Of a stretch of DNA of 64,000 nucleotides, positions 17,160 to 24,870 are shown piece by piece. The stretch covers positions 1-64,000 of the forward strand of contig DASXZD010000030.1 of assembly GCA_036502085.1 (NCBI GenBank), given 5' to 3'. Source of the DNA: PALSA-505 sp036502085. Its GTDB lineage: Bacteria > Actinomycetota > Actinomycetes > Streptosporangiales > Streptosporangiaceae. Under the pieces are notes generated by a model. The model searched no databases. It was not told the origin of the DNA and saw nothing but the letters and a program-made list of their open reading frames with translations. The translations under genes were made by a program, and so were the position numbers. How positions within the stretch are numbered: the stretch's first letter is position 1; each line of letters starts with the position of its first letter.

Positions 17160-17914
17160 GCGCCGGGGCTGGCTGGGAAGGCGCTGGGGGGCCGGGGCGG
17201 GGGGCGAGCAGGCTGCGTCTGGTGTGGGTCTACCCGGACCTGCTGAGCACGTACGGGGACCGGGGGAACCTGCTTGTTCTTGAGCGCCGCGCGCTGCTGC
17301 GCGGCATCGAGGTCGAGTCCGTCTACGTGCATGCGGATCAGCCGGTCCCCCGGCAAGGAGACATCTACCTGATCGGCGGCGGCGAGGACCTGCCGCAGAT
17401 TCTTGCGGCCAGCAGGCTGCGCAGTGATGGCGGACTCGCGGCCGCGGCCGCCGATGGCGCGGTGGTCTTCGCCGTCTGCGCCGGCTACCAGCTGATGGGC
17501 TCGGAGTTCGCCGGCGAGGAAGGCCAGGCGCTGGCCGGCCTGGGGATCCTTGACATGCGCAGTGAGCGTGGCAGCCGCAGGGCGGTCGGCGAGGTCCTCG
17601 CCGATGTCGATGCCGCTCTTGGCGTGCCTCGGCTGACCGGGTTTGAGAACCATCAGGGAGTGACCAGACTAGGCCCTGGCGTTCGGCCGCTGGCTAAGGT
17701 CGCGGCCGGTATCGGGAACGGCGACGGCACCGAGGGCGCGTATGCGGACCGGGTGCTCGGCACCTATCTGCACGGCCCCGCCCTGGTGCGCAATCCGGCC
17801 CTGGCCGACCTGTTGCTCGGCTGGGCGGCGGGACCGCTCCAGGAACTGCCCGCAGAAGCAGAAGCATGGGGACGCAGGCTCCGCGACGAGCGACTGGCCG
17901 CAGTATCCGGCTGA
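17156..17914 (+). CDS. gatD: GatD, glutamine amidotransferase subunit of lipid II amidation
   Basis: A 252-residue class I glutamine amidotransferase (CobB/CobQ-like). The nucleophile is Cys108 in FAVCAGYQLMG, and the catalytic His is in GTYLHGPAL. It supplies ammonia from glutamine to MurT. The gene starts with an ATGA overlap with murT, so both are translationally coupled and form one complex. The N-terminus has about 18 extra Gly/Ala-rich residues compared with the core. Confidence 0.95.
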   Translation: MSAGAGWEGAGGPGRGASRLRLVWVYPDLLSTYGDRGNLLVLERRALLRGIEVESVYVHADQPVPRQGDIYLIGGGEDLPQILAASRLRSDGGLAAAAADGAVVFAVCAGYQLMGSEFAGEEGQALAGLGILDMRSERGSRRAVGEVLADVDAALGVPRLTGFENHQGVTRLGPGVRPLAKVAAGIGNGDGTEGAYADRVLGTYLHGPALVRNPALADLLLGWAAGPLQELPAEAEAWGRRLRDERLAAVSG

Positions 17915-17984
17915 CTGTCTGTCTCTGACTGATTGTCTGTCTGTGACTGTCTGTCTGTGACTGTCTGTCTGTGACTGTCTGTCA
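17912..17984. repeat. Tandem gactgtctgtctgt repeat between convergent genes
   Basis: About four imperfect copies of a 14-bp unit based on tgactgtctgtctg fill the gap between gatD and the convergent DsrE-like gene. They end within the latter's stop codon. A simple-sequence expansion, unusual in such GC-rich DNA. Confidence 0.85.
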
Positions 17985-18347
17985 GTACACCAGGGCTTGG
18001 GTGCCGTCGGCCGTGACCTCGGCCACGAATCCAGCCGCCCCGCCAAACCGGATGCCGTCGATCAGGTCATCGGGCCCGATGTCCCTGCGTGTCGCACATT
18101 GGCTGCACACCGTTACGGTGCCGGCCGCCAGTATCCCGGCCAGGAGATCCGCCAGCGGAGCGGCGTGCGGAAGGGTGAATTCTTCCGCACGGCCCGGCAA
18201 GGCGAACCAGACGGATTCCGCGGTCAGCCACAGTGAGATGCTCACGCCACTGGCCGCCGCGGTCGCGGCGACCGTGAAGGCTTGGTTGCAGCGTTCGGGG
18301 TTCTCTTTGCCCGCCGTGACCTTGACCACGAGGGAACGCGTTGCCAT
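17982..18347 (-). CDS. DsrE/F-like sulfur relay family protein
   Basis: A 121-residue protein with a DsrE-type fold: SLVVKVTAGKENPERCNQAF, then VSISLWLTAESVWFALPG and TVTVCSQCATRRDI. The CSQC pair around residues 80-83 could be functional cysteines. DsrE-family proteins carry persulfide sulfur or act as small peroxiredoxin-like proteins; the substrate is unknown. It is convergent with gatD. Confidence 0.85.
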   Translation of the reverse strand: MATRSLVVKVTAGKENPERCNQAFTVAATAAASGVSISLWLTAESVWFALPGRAEEFTLPHAAPLADLLAGILAAGTVTVCSQCATRRDIGPDDLIDGIRFGGAAGFVAEVTADGTQALVY

Positions 18348-18442
18348 GTCGCGACCATAGCGCGTTGACGCACGTCAATCCCAATGCCAGCAGGACATCG
18401 GCGGTAACAGGTGCTTTGTTGGGGCGACCGTGTGTCTTCGCG

Positions 18443-18470
18443 GCTACACGGGGTATTCGCCGGGGGGTGT
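18443..18470 (-). pseudogene. Remnant of a DUF222 gene 3' end
   Basis: On the minus strand this encodes PGEYPV followed by a stop. The bases ctacacggggtattcgc match the 3' end of the complete DUF222 gene at 20735. Only the tail survives. It lies on the far side of the phosphatase and transposase genes from the intact gene. Confidence 0.55.
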
Positions 18471-20324
18471 CCCCGTGTTCTTTGTCAAGCGAACTGGGGG
18501 ATTCGGCCGGGATTGTATTGGCGGTGCAGTCGCTCGTAGGGTTGGCTGGTGGCCATCGAGTTGGTGTTTGAGACCCATTCGACCAGTGAGGACAACGAGG
18601 CGGGGCGTGCCACCGGCTGGTTGCCGGGGCGGCTGTCGGAGCAAGGCCGGGTGCAGGCACAGGCTCTCGGGCGGCGGCGTCGTGAGGACGGGATTGCCGC
18701 GGTGTTCAGCTCCGATCTGGGCCGGGCCGTGGAGACGGCGTCCATCGCCTTCGGCGGGTCTGCGGTTCCGGTGCTGTGTGACTGGCGGCTGCGGGAGTGT
18801 GATTACGGGCAGCGCAACGGGATGCCCGCGGCGCAGCTGCACGCGAGCAGGCGTGACTATCTGGACCGTCCGTATCCGGGTGGGGAGAGCTGGCGGCAGG
18901 CGGTGGGGCGGGTCGGCCGGTTCCTCGCTGATCTGCCGCTGCGCTGGAGCGGGCGGCGGGTGCTGGTCATCGGCCACGTCGCCACCCGCTGGGGTCTGGA
19001 TCATGTCATCGGCGGCGTGCCGCTGGAAGATCTTGCGGTGGCGAGTTTCGACTGGCGGGAGGGCTGGGAGTACCGGCTGGGCTAGCGTCCGGGTGGCGGC
19101 CCGGCCGGCCTGTCGGGCTGCCGTGGCCAGGGCGGGGCGGGCGGGCTGGTAGCGCTGGCCGGTGCGCAGCATGGCCAAGATGACGTCGCAGCGGCGGCGG
19201 GCCAGGCAGATCAGGGCGGCGTTGTGGCGTTTGCCCTCGGCCCGTTTGCGGTCATAGAACGCCTTGGACGCCGGGTCGCGCAGGGCGGCGAAGGCGGCCA
19301 GGAACATGGCGTTCTTGAGCCGGTGGCTGCCGCGGCGGCTGCGGCTCTCGCCGGCCAGGCTGGTGCCGGACTGGCGGGTGAGGGGGGCCAGGCCGGCGTA
19401 GGCGGCGAGCTTGCTGCCGTTGGCGAAGGCCGGGCCGTCGCCGGTCTCGGCGAGGATGCGGGCGCCGGCCCGCGGCCCGATCCCTGGCAGGGAGGCCAGC
19501 AGCTCACCGAAAGGGCAGTTCAGGAACGCCTCCTCGATCTCGGCGGCCAGCGCGTCGCGGCGGCCGCAGACCCGGTCCAGCTCGGCGGCGAGCTCGGCGA
19601 TGACCCGGCCGGTGGCAGCTTCGGCGGGGACGGTGACGTCCTGGGCGGCCACAGCGGCCATGACGGCGGTGGTGACCTTGCCGGCGATCCGCGGGGAGCG
19701 GGCCTTGATAGTGCGCTCGATCCGGGCCTTCCCCGCTGCGCGCAGCATGGTCAGTGTCGGGCAGGCGGCCAGCAGGTCTCGCGCTCCGGCCTGGTGCAGC
19801 CGGTCACCGACGGCGCGTTCCAGGGCCGGGGAGATGCTGGTCAGTGCGTCGCGCAGGCGGCTGGCCAGCCGCGTGGCGTCGGCGGCCAGGTCGATGTCGT
19901 AGCCGTTGAGGACCCGCAGCGAGGCCAGCAGCTCATCAGAGCCGGCGTCCAGCCAGTGCACCTGCTTGCGGCGGGTCCGCCCCGTACCGGCGGTGACATA
20001 GGCGTCGCGCCGGCCGGTCTTGGCCTCGCCCGGATACAGGTCCGCGGCCCGGCGCATCACCAGGCCCGGCACATACGCCACCGGCACCTCCCGGCGGGCG
20101 GCCACCGCCAGGGCGAGCTGGGCGATCGAGCCCGGCTGGCCGGTCACCAGCCCCGGCGTGCCATGCCGGGCCGCCCGGTCCAGCAGCGCCTCCAGCGCCG
20201 CCTGGTCGTTAGCCACAGCCCGGGCGAACAGCCGCTCGCCGTCGTCATCAAGGACACCGGCGAAGTGCTCACCCTTGCCGACATCCAGCCCAGCCCGCAC
20301 ATCCACCTGCGCCGGTGTGGCCAC
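18444..20324 (-). CDS. IS110-family transposase with lost stop codon and altered catalytic residues
   Basis: Residues 1 to about 393 are IS110-type: a RuvC-like DEDD domain beginning GLDVGKGEHF (Asp14) and a C-terminal Transposase_20 domain with LASLPGIGPRAGARILAETG and the RQSGTS serine motif. Family members usually have acids where this protein has Gly62 (VTGQPGS) and Gly104 (KTGRRDA); Asp107 is intact. Two of four metal-binding acids thus appear lost. The usual protein is about 400 residues. Here the frame continues another 230 residues as antisense of the phosphatase gene and ends in the DUF222 remnant at 18444. Probably an inactive relic. Confidence 0.8.
   Translation of the reverse strand: MATPAQVDVRAGLDVGKGEHFAGVLDDDGERLFARAVANDQAALEALLDRAARHGTPGLVTGQPGSIAQLALAVAARREVPVAYVPGLVMRRAADLYPGEAKTGRRDAYVTAGTGRTRRKQVHWLDAGSDELLASLRVLNGYDIDLAADATRLASRLRDALTSISPALERAVGDRLHQAGARDLLAACPTLTMLRAAGKARIERTIKARSPRIAGKVTTAVMAAVAAQDVTVPAEAATGRVIAELAAELDRVCGRRDALAAEIEEAFLNCPFGELLASLPGIGPRAGARILAETGDGPAFANGSKLAAYAGLAPLTRQSGTSLAGESRSRRGSHRLKNAMFLAAFAALRDPASKAFYDRKRAEGKRHNAALICLARRRCDVILAMLRTGQRYQPARPALATAARQAGRAATRTLAQPVLPALPPVETRHRKIFQRHAADDMIQTPAGGDVADDQHPPPAPAQRQISEEPADPPHRLPPALPTRIRTVQIVTPARVQLRRGHPVALPVITLPQPPVTQHRNRRPAEGDGRRLHGPAQIGAEHRGNPVLTTPPPESLCLHPALLRQPPRQPAGGTPRLVVLTGRMGLKHQLDGHQPTLRATAPPIQSRPNPPVRLTKNTGTPPGEYPV
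18549..19085 (+). CDS. Histidine phosphatase (phosphoglycerate mutase superfamily)
   Basis: A 178-residue protein with the catalytic-His region LVFETHSTSEDN, an acidic variant of the usual RHG/RHA motif; His10 is retained but the preceding Arg is Thr. Later come FSSDLGRAVETA and the second histidine in VLVIGHVATRWGLDHV. The substrate is unknown. A TAGGGT hexamer at 18537-18542 places transcription start at or next to the GTG start, so the mRNA is probably leaderless. The transposase ORF on the opposite strand reads right through this gene. Confidence 0.85.
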   Translation: MAIELVFETHSTSEDNEAGRATGWLPGRLSEQGRVQAQALGRRRREDGIAAVFSSDLGRAVETASIAFGGSAVPVLCDWRLRECDYGQRNGMPAAQLHASRRDYLDRPYPGGESWRQAVGRVGRFLADLPLRWSGRRVLVIGHVATRWGLDHVIGGVPLEDLAVASFDWREGWEYRLG

Positions 20325-20575
20325 CGATGCCCCTTCCTCCGCCGCTCCGCCTGGTCAGGTCCGCGGGAAGGCCGTCCGTGGTGCGCTCGCCGTCAGCTGC
20401 CTTACGAATCAGCGATCAAGCCGCATGTCCCCATCAGAGGTTCACGCACCAGCCGCGCCGGCGGCAACACCCCCCAGGCCATAGGAGCTGCAGGGGGCAA
20501 TGAGCCATACCGGCACCGCCGGACTTCCCGGCCCGGAGAACCGTAGTTGCCCGGGCTCAGTGAAGAAGGTAAGGG
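19140..20575 (-). mobile_element. IS110-type insertion element (ends not defined)
   Basis: It consists of the transposase homology region plus about 250 bp of upstream non-coding DNA. IS110 elements lack terminal inverted repeats, so the exact borders cannot be read from the sequence. DUF222-gene fragments lie on both sides, suggesting that the element and the phosphatase gene entered or rearranged an HNH gene locus. Confidence 0.6.
20325..20575 (-). ncRNA. Possible IS110 bridge-RNA region
   Basis: About 250 bp without a credible ORF directly upstream of the transposase. In IS110-group elements this position holds the non-coding end that is transcribed as the bridge RNA guiding recombination. 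I have not folded it; the call rests on position only, and the transposase looks defective. Confidence 0.25.
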
Positions 20576-20585
20576 GGTGTGACCC

Positions 20586-20753
20586 GCGGTCGGCCGCCCG
20601 GAGCCATCGGGGTCGGTCGATTTGGTGGGGTCCGACGAACCAGTTACACGGTTATTCGCCGCTGGCAGAGTGGCGCGCGGTCGGCCGCCCGGGAGGTATC
20701 AGGGTCGGTCGATCTGGCCGGTCCGATAAACCAGCTACACGGGGTATTCGCTG
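20586..20753. repeat. Two tandem 91-bp-spaced copies ending in DUF222 gene tails
   Basis: Copy 1 begins at 20586 and copy 2 at 20677. Each starts gcggtcggccgcccgg, contains ggtcggtcga, and ends in a ttacacggttattcgc or ctacacggggtattcgc motif. In copy 2 that motif is the true stop-codon region of the DUF222 gene; in copy 1 the tail is mutated to an internal stop. It is a duplication of the gene's 3' flank. Confidence 0.75.
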
Positions 20754-22669
20754 GGGGTGGCGGTGTAGCTGCGGCCGTGCGGGAGCTGCCAGACCAGGAT
20801 GCCTGGCTCGGGCTGTTCGAGGTGCCAGCCTTGGGTCTGCTTAGCCTGGTGGTGCTTGCGGCACAGAGGTGCCAGACCGCACTCACACGTGCGGCCGCCA
20901 TCGTCGTAGGCCAGAGTGTGGTCGGTGTCGCACTGCGCGGCTGGCCGGGTGCAGCAGGGAGCGGAGCAGGTGCGCTGGCGGGTCTTGACGATGTGGTGCA
21001 GGCTGGCGGGGATGCGGTAGCCGGGGACCTCGCGGGCGTGGGTGCAGGTCCCGGTCTCGATCCGGGTGATCGTGAGTGTCTTGAGCCAGGCGGCCCGGTC
21101 GGCGGGGCTGGCCGGGGGCGGTCTTCGGGCGCAGGCGTGGGCGATGGCGCGGCCGGCGGGGTCGGTGATGGTCAGGCACCAGCTGGACCTGGGGCTGGCC
21201 GCGATGGAGTCGGCGATGGCGCGGCTGGTGTCGCCGTCGGCGGCGCCGTACCCGGCGGTCTCGCTAGGGGCATCGGTCAGGCCGAGCCAGGTGGTCAGGG
21301 GCACGGTGAGGTGAACGGTGCCGTTGATCTCCAGCCCGGCTGGGACGGCGGGCCAGCAGGGTTCGCCGTCCGTATGCGCCGTCTCGGGGTCCGTGCTGTC
21401 GGTGCCGGCGGGGCTGCTGCTGTCGGCGGGACCGGCGCCGCAGGTGCCAGCGGGTGCGGGAGGGCCGGGAGGTGCGGGAGCCGCAGCACAGGGTCGGCCT
21501 CCGGGCTGGCTGCTGTCCGGGGCGGTGCTGGTGCTGGCGTCGGTGCCGGGGTCGGGGAGGAAGGTGCGGGGGTCGGTGCCGGTGAGCAGGGCGAGGAAGA
21601 CCGCGGCGCGCAGCTGCGGCAGCTTGGCCTTGACGCCGTTGGCCTTCAAGGACCGGGCGCAGGCGTCGATGCGGGCGTTGGCGGCCAGCGCGGCGTCGGG
21701 CGGCAGCTCGCGGCCGGAGAGCTGGGCGTTGCCGGACAGCTCGGGCTGCAGCTCGACCCGGGCCTGTTTGGCGGCCTTCTCCTTGCGGCGGCGCATGGCG
21801 CCGGGGTCGGCGGCCATGACGGCGGCGCGGGCCCGGGACCGCAGCCGCGAGGTCGTCTGCCGGGGTGCCTTGCCGATGACCTGCTGTTCGACCTGGGCGG
21901 CGTCGTCGTCGCTCAGGAGCTCGGTTTCGTAGCCGATGACGGCGGCGCGGCTGCGGTCGATCTGGCCGGTGCGCAGCGCGGCCCGGGTGGCGGGCAGCCG
22001 GGCCAGCGCGGCGGCCTGGCCGAGCAGCCCGGCCGCGGCGCGGCCGGTCATGGTCAGCAGGATGGCCAGCTCGTCGGCGGCGTGCTCGCCGGCGTGCGGG
22101 CCGGGGCAGGCGGCGCGTCGGCGCGCCAGCTCGGCGGTGGCGGTCAGCAGGCCGGCGGCGGCGTGTGATTCGGTGCGGCGCCAGGCCAGGATCATCCCGG
22201 CCAGCTCGTCGTCGTTCAGGCTGGTCAGGCCGGCGGCGTCGGTGTCGTCCAGCGCCGCGGTCAGCACCGGCCCGGGCTCGAGGCAGTCCAGGGCCGACCC
22301 GGAGGCGAACCCCGGGCCGCCGGGACCGGCCGGGTCGTGCGCGACGATGCCGCACGGCAGCACCTCCGCCGGCTCCGGGGCGCCCGCACTCGCCGCGGCT
22401 GGCTGTGGGCCTCCGGCGCCTGCCGCCATGCCGGGCGGGGGCAGAGCGGTCCAGTTGGGGGCGGGTGCGGTGGCGGGCCGGTCGCCGGTCAGCCAGGGCG
22501 GCTCGCCGGGCCCTGGGTCCCCGGCGTCGGGCGGGAGGTCGCCCTCGGGGCCGGGCAGCTGCCAGTCCTCGGGCGGCGGAGTGAGCCACCCGGCGGCGAT
22601 CTCCGCGGCCAGGATCGCCTCCTGCCGGGCCGCCTCCTCGGCGGTGAAAGGCACAGCCTGGGATGTCAC
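20735..22669 (-). CDS. DUF222 (13E12 repeat family) HNH endonuclease
   Basis: A 644-residue protein. The N-terminal half is DUF222: LNDDELAGMILAWRRTESHA, ARLPATRAALRTGQIDRSRA and similar. A Pro/Ser/Thr-rich linker lies at about 380-440. The C-terminal HNH domain includes CSAPCCTRPAAQCDTDHTLA and CECGLAPLCRKHHQAKQTQG. It ends SEYPV, typical of the family. Such genes are multicopy and often horizontally mobile in actinobacteria; their biological role is unsettled. The GTG start at 22669 is chosen for GGAGGTG seven bases upstream; a longer in-frame ORF to 22774 lacks support. Confidence 0.88.
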   Translation of the reverse strand: MTSQAVPFTAEEAARQEAILAAEIAAGWLTPPPEDWQLPGPEGDLPPDAGDPGPGEPPWLTGDRPATAPAPNWTALPPPGMAAGAGGPQPAAASAGAPEPAEVLPCGIVAHDPAGPGGPGFASGSALDCLEPGPVLTAALDDTDAAGLTSLNDDELAGMILAWRRTESHAAAGLLTATAELARRRAACPGPHAGEHAADELAILLTMTGRAAAGLLGQAAALARLPATRAALRTGQIDRSRAAVIGYETELLSDDDAAQVEQQVIGKAPRQTTSRLRSRARAAVMAADPGAMRRRKEKAAKQARVELQPELSGNAQLSGRELPPDAALAANARIDACARSLKANGVKAKLPQLRAAVFLALLTGTDPRTFLPDPGTDASTSTAPDSSQPGGRPCAAAPAPPGPPAPAGTCGAGPADSSSPAGTDSTDPETAHTDGEPCWPAVPAGLEINGTVHLTVPLTTWLGLTDAPSETAGYGAADGDTSRAIADSIAASPRSSWCLTITDPAGRAIAHACARRPPPASPADRAAWLKTLTITRIETGTCTHAREVPGYRIPASLHHIVKTRQRTCSAPCCTRPAAQCDTDHTLAYDDGGRTCECGLAPLCRKHHQAKQTQGWHLEQPEPGILVWQLPHGRSYTATPSEYPV

Positions 22670-22717
22670 GGAGATCACCTCCTCACAACTGGACCAGTCG
22701 GTTCGTACGTTCGATTG

Positions 22718-22734
22718 TATCTTCGATAAAGATA
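22718..22734. promoter_or_regulatory. AT-rich inverted repeat upstream of the HNH gene
   Basis: TATCTT-CGATA-AAGATA is an exact 6-bp inverted repeat in an unusually AT-rich patch about 50 bp upstream of the HNH start codon. It lies in the promoter region and may be an operator. Confidence 0.4.
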
Positions 22735-22841
22735 TCAGCACCGGCTGACAATTTCCGAAACAAGCGAGCGACACGCCGAGGGGTCTGGCCCGAATATGCT
22801 CTCGCCGGGCCCCGGGCCCCGGGCCCAGCTGCTGGAGTCTG

Positions 22842-22971
22842 CGTCGGGGTATCTGACGGCTGACGGTGGCCCGATAGGTTCGAAGTTCGGGCCTCGGGCC
22901 CGCCTGGCCCCGGCCCCGCGACCCCCGAGTCGGCGTCGGGGTATCAGACGGTGGCCCGATAGGTTCGAAGT
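22842..22971. repeat. Duplicated promoter-proximal segment before the HAD gene
   Basis: Copy 1 (22842-22886) and copy 2 (22935-22971) share gtcggggtat, acggtggcccgat and aggttcgaagt. Copy 2 contains the TAGGTT (22960-22965) that lies 7 nt before the HAD GTG. Copy 1 holds the same hexamer at 22875-22880 with no gene after it. Confidence 0.75.
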
Positions 22972-23589
22972 GTGGCTGAGCCTGTTGATCTCGTGTTGTT
23001 CGATCTCGGCGGCGTGCTCATCGAGGTGGCCGGCGTGGGTGCCATGCTGGAACTCACCGGCATCAAGAGCGAGGAGGAACTGTGGCGGCGCTGGCTGTCG
23101 TGCCGCTGGGTCCGCCGCTTTGAGAGCGGCGGCTGCTCGGCGACTGAGTTCGCCGCCGGCGTGGTCGCTGACTGGCAGCTTGACCTCAGTGCATCCGTGT
23201 TCCTGGAGGCCTTCCGGGACTGGCCGACCAGGCCGCTACCCGGAGCCGCAGAGCTGGTGGCCCAGACCCGAGCGAGCGTCCCCGCGGGCTGCTTCAGCAA
23301 CACCAATGCGCTGCACTGGCGTGGCCGCATCGCCGCGTGGCCGCTGGCGGGGCTGTTTGACCACCGGTTCCTGTCCTTCGAACTGGGCCTGCTCAAGCCC
23401 GATGTCGCGGCCTTTAAGCAGGTCGCGGACCGGCTGGAAGTGCAGGCCGGGCGGGTGCTGTTCCTCGACGACATCGCGGTGAACGTCGCGGGTGCCGTGG
23501 CGGCAGGCTTTCAGGCCGCTCGCGTCGCCGGGGTCAGCGAGGCCCGCCAGCGCCTAGTCGATGCCGCTGTGCTCGGCGCCATCACATAG
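22972..23589 (+). CDS. HAD-superfamily hydrolase
   Basis: A 205-residue HAD phosphatase. Motif I is DLVLFDLGGVL, motif II lies near CFSNTNALHW, motif III is the Lys in LGLLKPD, and motif IV is VLFLDDIAVNV. The cap is short and alpha-helical. It resembles epoxide-hydrolase-like or YihX-type HAD proteins (subfamily IA); the substrate is unknown. The GTG start lies 7 nt after a TAGGTT hexamer, predicting leaderless mRNA. Confidence 0.9.
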   Translation: MAEPVDLVLFDLGGVLIEVAGVGAMLELTGIKSEEELWRRWLSCRWVRRFESGGCSATEFAAGVVADWQLDLSASVFLEAFRDWPTRPLPGAAELVAQTRASVPAGCFSNTNALHWRGRIAAWPLAGLFDHRFLSFELGLLKPDVAAFKQVADRLEVQAGRVLFLDDIAVNVAGAVAAGFQAARVAGVSEARQRLVDAAVLGAIT

Positions 23590-23600
23590 ATGATAGTTTC

Positions 23601-23688
23601 GCCGTCCCCAGCGCCGTCCCCAGCGCCGTCCCCAGCGCCGTCCCCAGCGCCGTCCCCAGCGCCGTCCCCAGCGCCGTCCCCAACGCCA
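23601..23688. repeat. 12-bp minisatellite, seven copies
   Basis: About seven head-to-tail copies of gccgtccccagc begin 12 nt after the HAD stop codon. The last unit is degenerate. It would encode Pro-Ser-Pro-Ala in one frame, but no gene continues through it. Confidence 0.9.
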
Positions 23689-23794
23689 GGGATCATCCCG
23701 CCCAGATCAGCGGATCATGACATCAGCGGATCACGACGTTGCGCTGCTGCGTGGCTAGCAACGTCGAAGAGGGCGGGCCGCCTAGAATGCCGTC

Positions 23795-23971
23795 ATGCAC
23801 GGCATGCTGAGCCTGGCCGGCCTGGTGGCCGCATTCGCCGGCGTGGCGGGATGGGCCGGCTACATGTCGGTACGCCTATTCCGGGCTTGCCCGGCGGGCC
23901 GCTTGCGGCGACTGGAAGCGCCGCGGCCAGCCGAGGTCCCCGTGGCGGGCTCGGTACCGGACCAGTTGTAG
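23795..23971 (+). CDS. Small single-pass membrane protein
   Basis: A 58-codon ORF beginning MHGMLSLAGLVAAFAGVAG, with one hydrophobic helix (about residues 4-28) and an Arg-rich stretch after it (RLFRACPAGRLRRLE), giving a cytoplasmic C-terminus. TAGAAT at 23783-23788 lies 7 nt before the ATG, so the mRNA is predicted leaderless. Its TAG stop is in the same frame as the downstream nitrobindin-like gene. I do not recognise the family. Confidence 0.55.
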   Translation: MHGMLSLAGLVAAFAGVAGWAGYMSVRLFRACPAGRLRRLEAPRPAEVPVAGSVPDQL

Positions 23972-23998
23972 TCCGACCTAGTTCTGGAGGCACCCCAA

Positions 23999-24679
23999 AC
24001 GAACGAGTTCCCGCCGCGTCCCGCAGACGCGGAAGGCGACAAGGCGCCCGACCCGACCGACAGCGGCCAGGCCGGGTCCCCCTCAGTCAGCGCGGCCAGC
24101 GAGACTGGCGCCGCCAGCACCTCCGGGTGGCCCCCTGCCGCCAGCACCGTCGGCCAGGCCGCCGCCACCAGCAAGGCCAGCGCCGTCAGCTCCCGGGAGC
24201 CACCGCTGCATCCCGACCTCGTCCCGCTCAGCTTCCTGCTCGGACGCTGGGAAGGTGCCGGTGTGGGCGGCTATCCAACGATCGAGAGCTTCAGGTTCGG
24301 CCAGGAACTGTCGTTCGGCCACAACGGCAAGCCATTCCTCATCTACTCGAGCCGCACCTGGCTGCTGGACGAAGAGGGCAATCCCGGGCGCCCGCTCGGC
24401 ACGGAGGCGGGATTCTGGCGGGCGCAGCCGGAGGGTGCCGTCGAGCTGATCTTGGCTCACCCCACCGGAATTGCCGAGATATACCTGGGCCAGGTGACCG
24501 GGACCCGCATTGACTTGGGCACCGATGTGGTGGCACGCACCTCGTCCGCTAAAGAAGTTGCCGCCGGCCGCAGGCTCTACGGACTCGTCGGAGAAGATCT
24601 CGCCTACGCCTATGACATGGCAGCGGTGGGCCAAAGCCTGCAACCGCATCTATCCGCCCAGCTAAAGCGAACAGGCTGA
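23999..24679 (+). CDS. Nitrobindin-like FABP-family heme protein, start codon unresolved
   Basis: The conserved domain begins LHPDLVPLSFLLGRWEGAG, with the GxWxGxG nitrobindin signature, and ends with a His-containing tail (QPHLSAQLKR) that supplies the family heme ligand. Family members bind heme and react with NO or peroxynitrite. No ATG, GTG or TTG lies in frame between the upstream TAG at 23969 and an internal GTG at 24263, which is already inside the conserved core. A TGGAGG ribosome binding site (23985-23990) sits 8 nt before an ACG at 23999, which is used here provisionally (226 aa). Residues 1-75 are low-complexity Ala/Ser/Pro. Alternatives are a CTG start, readthrough of the TAG, or a mutated start. 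Confidence 0.75.
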   Translation, partial: TNEFPPRPADAEGDKAPDPTDSGQAGSPSVSAASETGAASTSGWPPAASTVGQAAATSKASAVSSREPPLHPDLVPLSFLLGRWEGAGVGGYPTIESFRFGQELSFGHNGKPFLIYSSRTWLLDEEGNPGRPLGTEAGFWRAQPEGAVELILAHPTGIAEIYLGQVTGTRIDLGTDVVARTSSAKEVAAGRRLYGLVGEDLAYAYDMAAVGQSLQPHLSAQLKRTG

Positions 24680-24798
24680 CCCCCAAGACCAAAGCCGCTG
24701 GAGCCCCTGAAACGCCCGCACGGATGAAGCGCCCGCACGAAAACTGCCAGAACCTAAAGCAAGTGTAAAGACTCGCATCGACACGCATATCTGGAGAT

Positions 24799-24870
24799 AA
24801 AAAAGGCCCCCGGGTCTCTCCTGTGTTCTGCACAGGGACCGACTGGACTAGGCCGGTCAACCCGGGGGTT
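24799..24870 (-). terminator. Branched intrinsic terminator with U-tract
   Basis: On the minus strand a CCCCCGGGT/ACCCGGGGG closing stem encloses two smaller hairpins: GACCG/CGGTC, and CCTGTG-CAGAA-CACAGG. It is followed by six T residues (24804 to 24799). U-tract terminators are uncommon in this GC-rich window. Confidence 0.75.

Noticed and set aside
20579..22168. 529-codon Gly/Ala-rich plus-strand ORF over the HNH gene
   Set aside because: Antisense shadow; the minus strand encodes the full DUF222 and HNH motifs.
22700..22716. Possible LexA (SOS) box upstream of the DUF222 gene
   Set aside because: The sequence reads GAAC-GTAC-GAAC rather than GAAC-N4-GTTC; only one half-site fits.
23601..23688. 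CRISPR-like array of short repeats
   Set aside because: Units are 12 bp, directly adjacent, with no spacers; it is a minisatellite.
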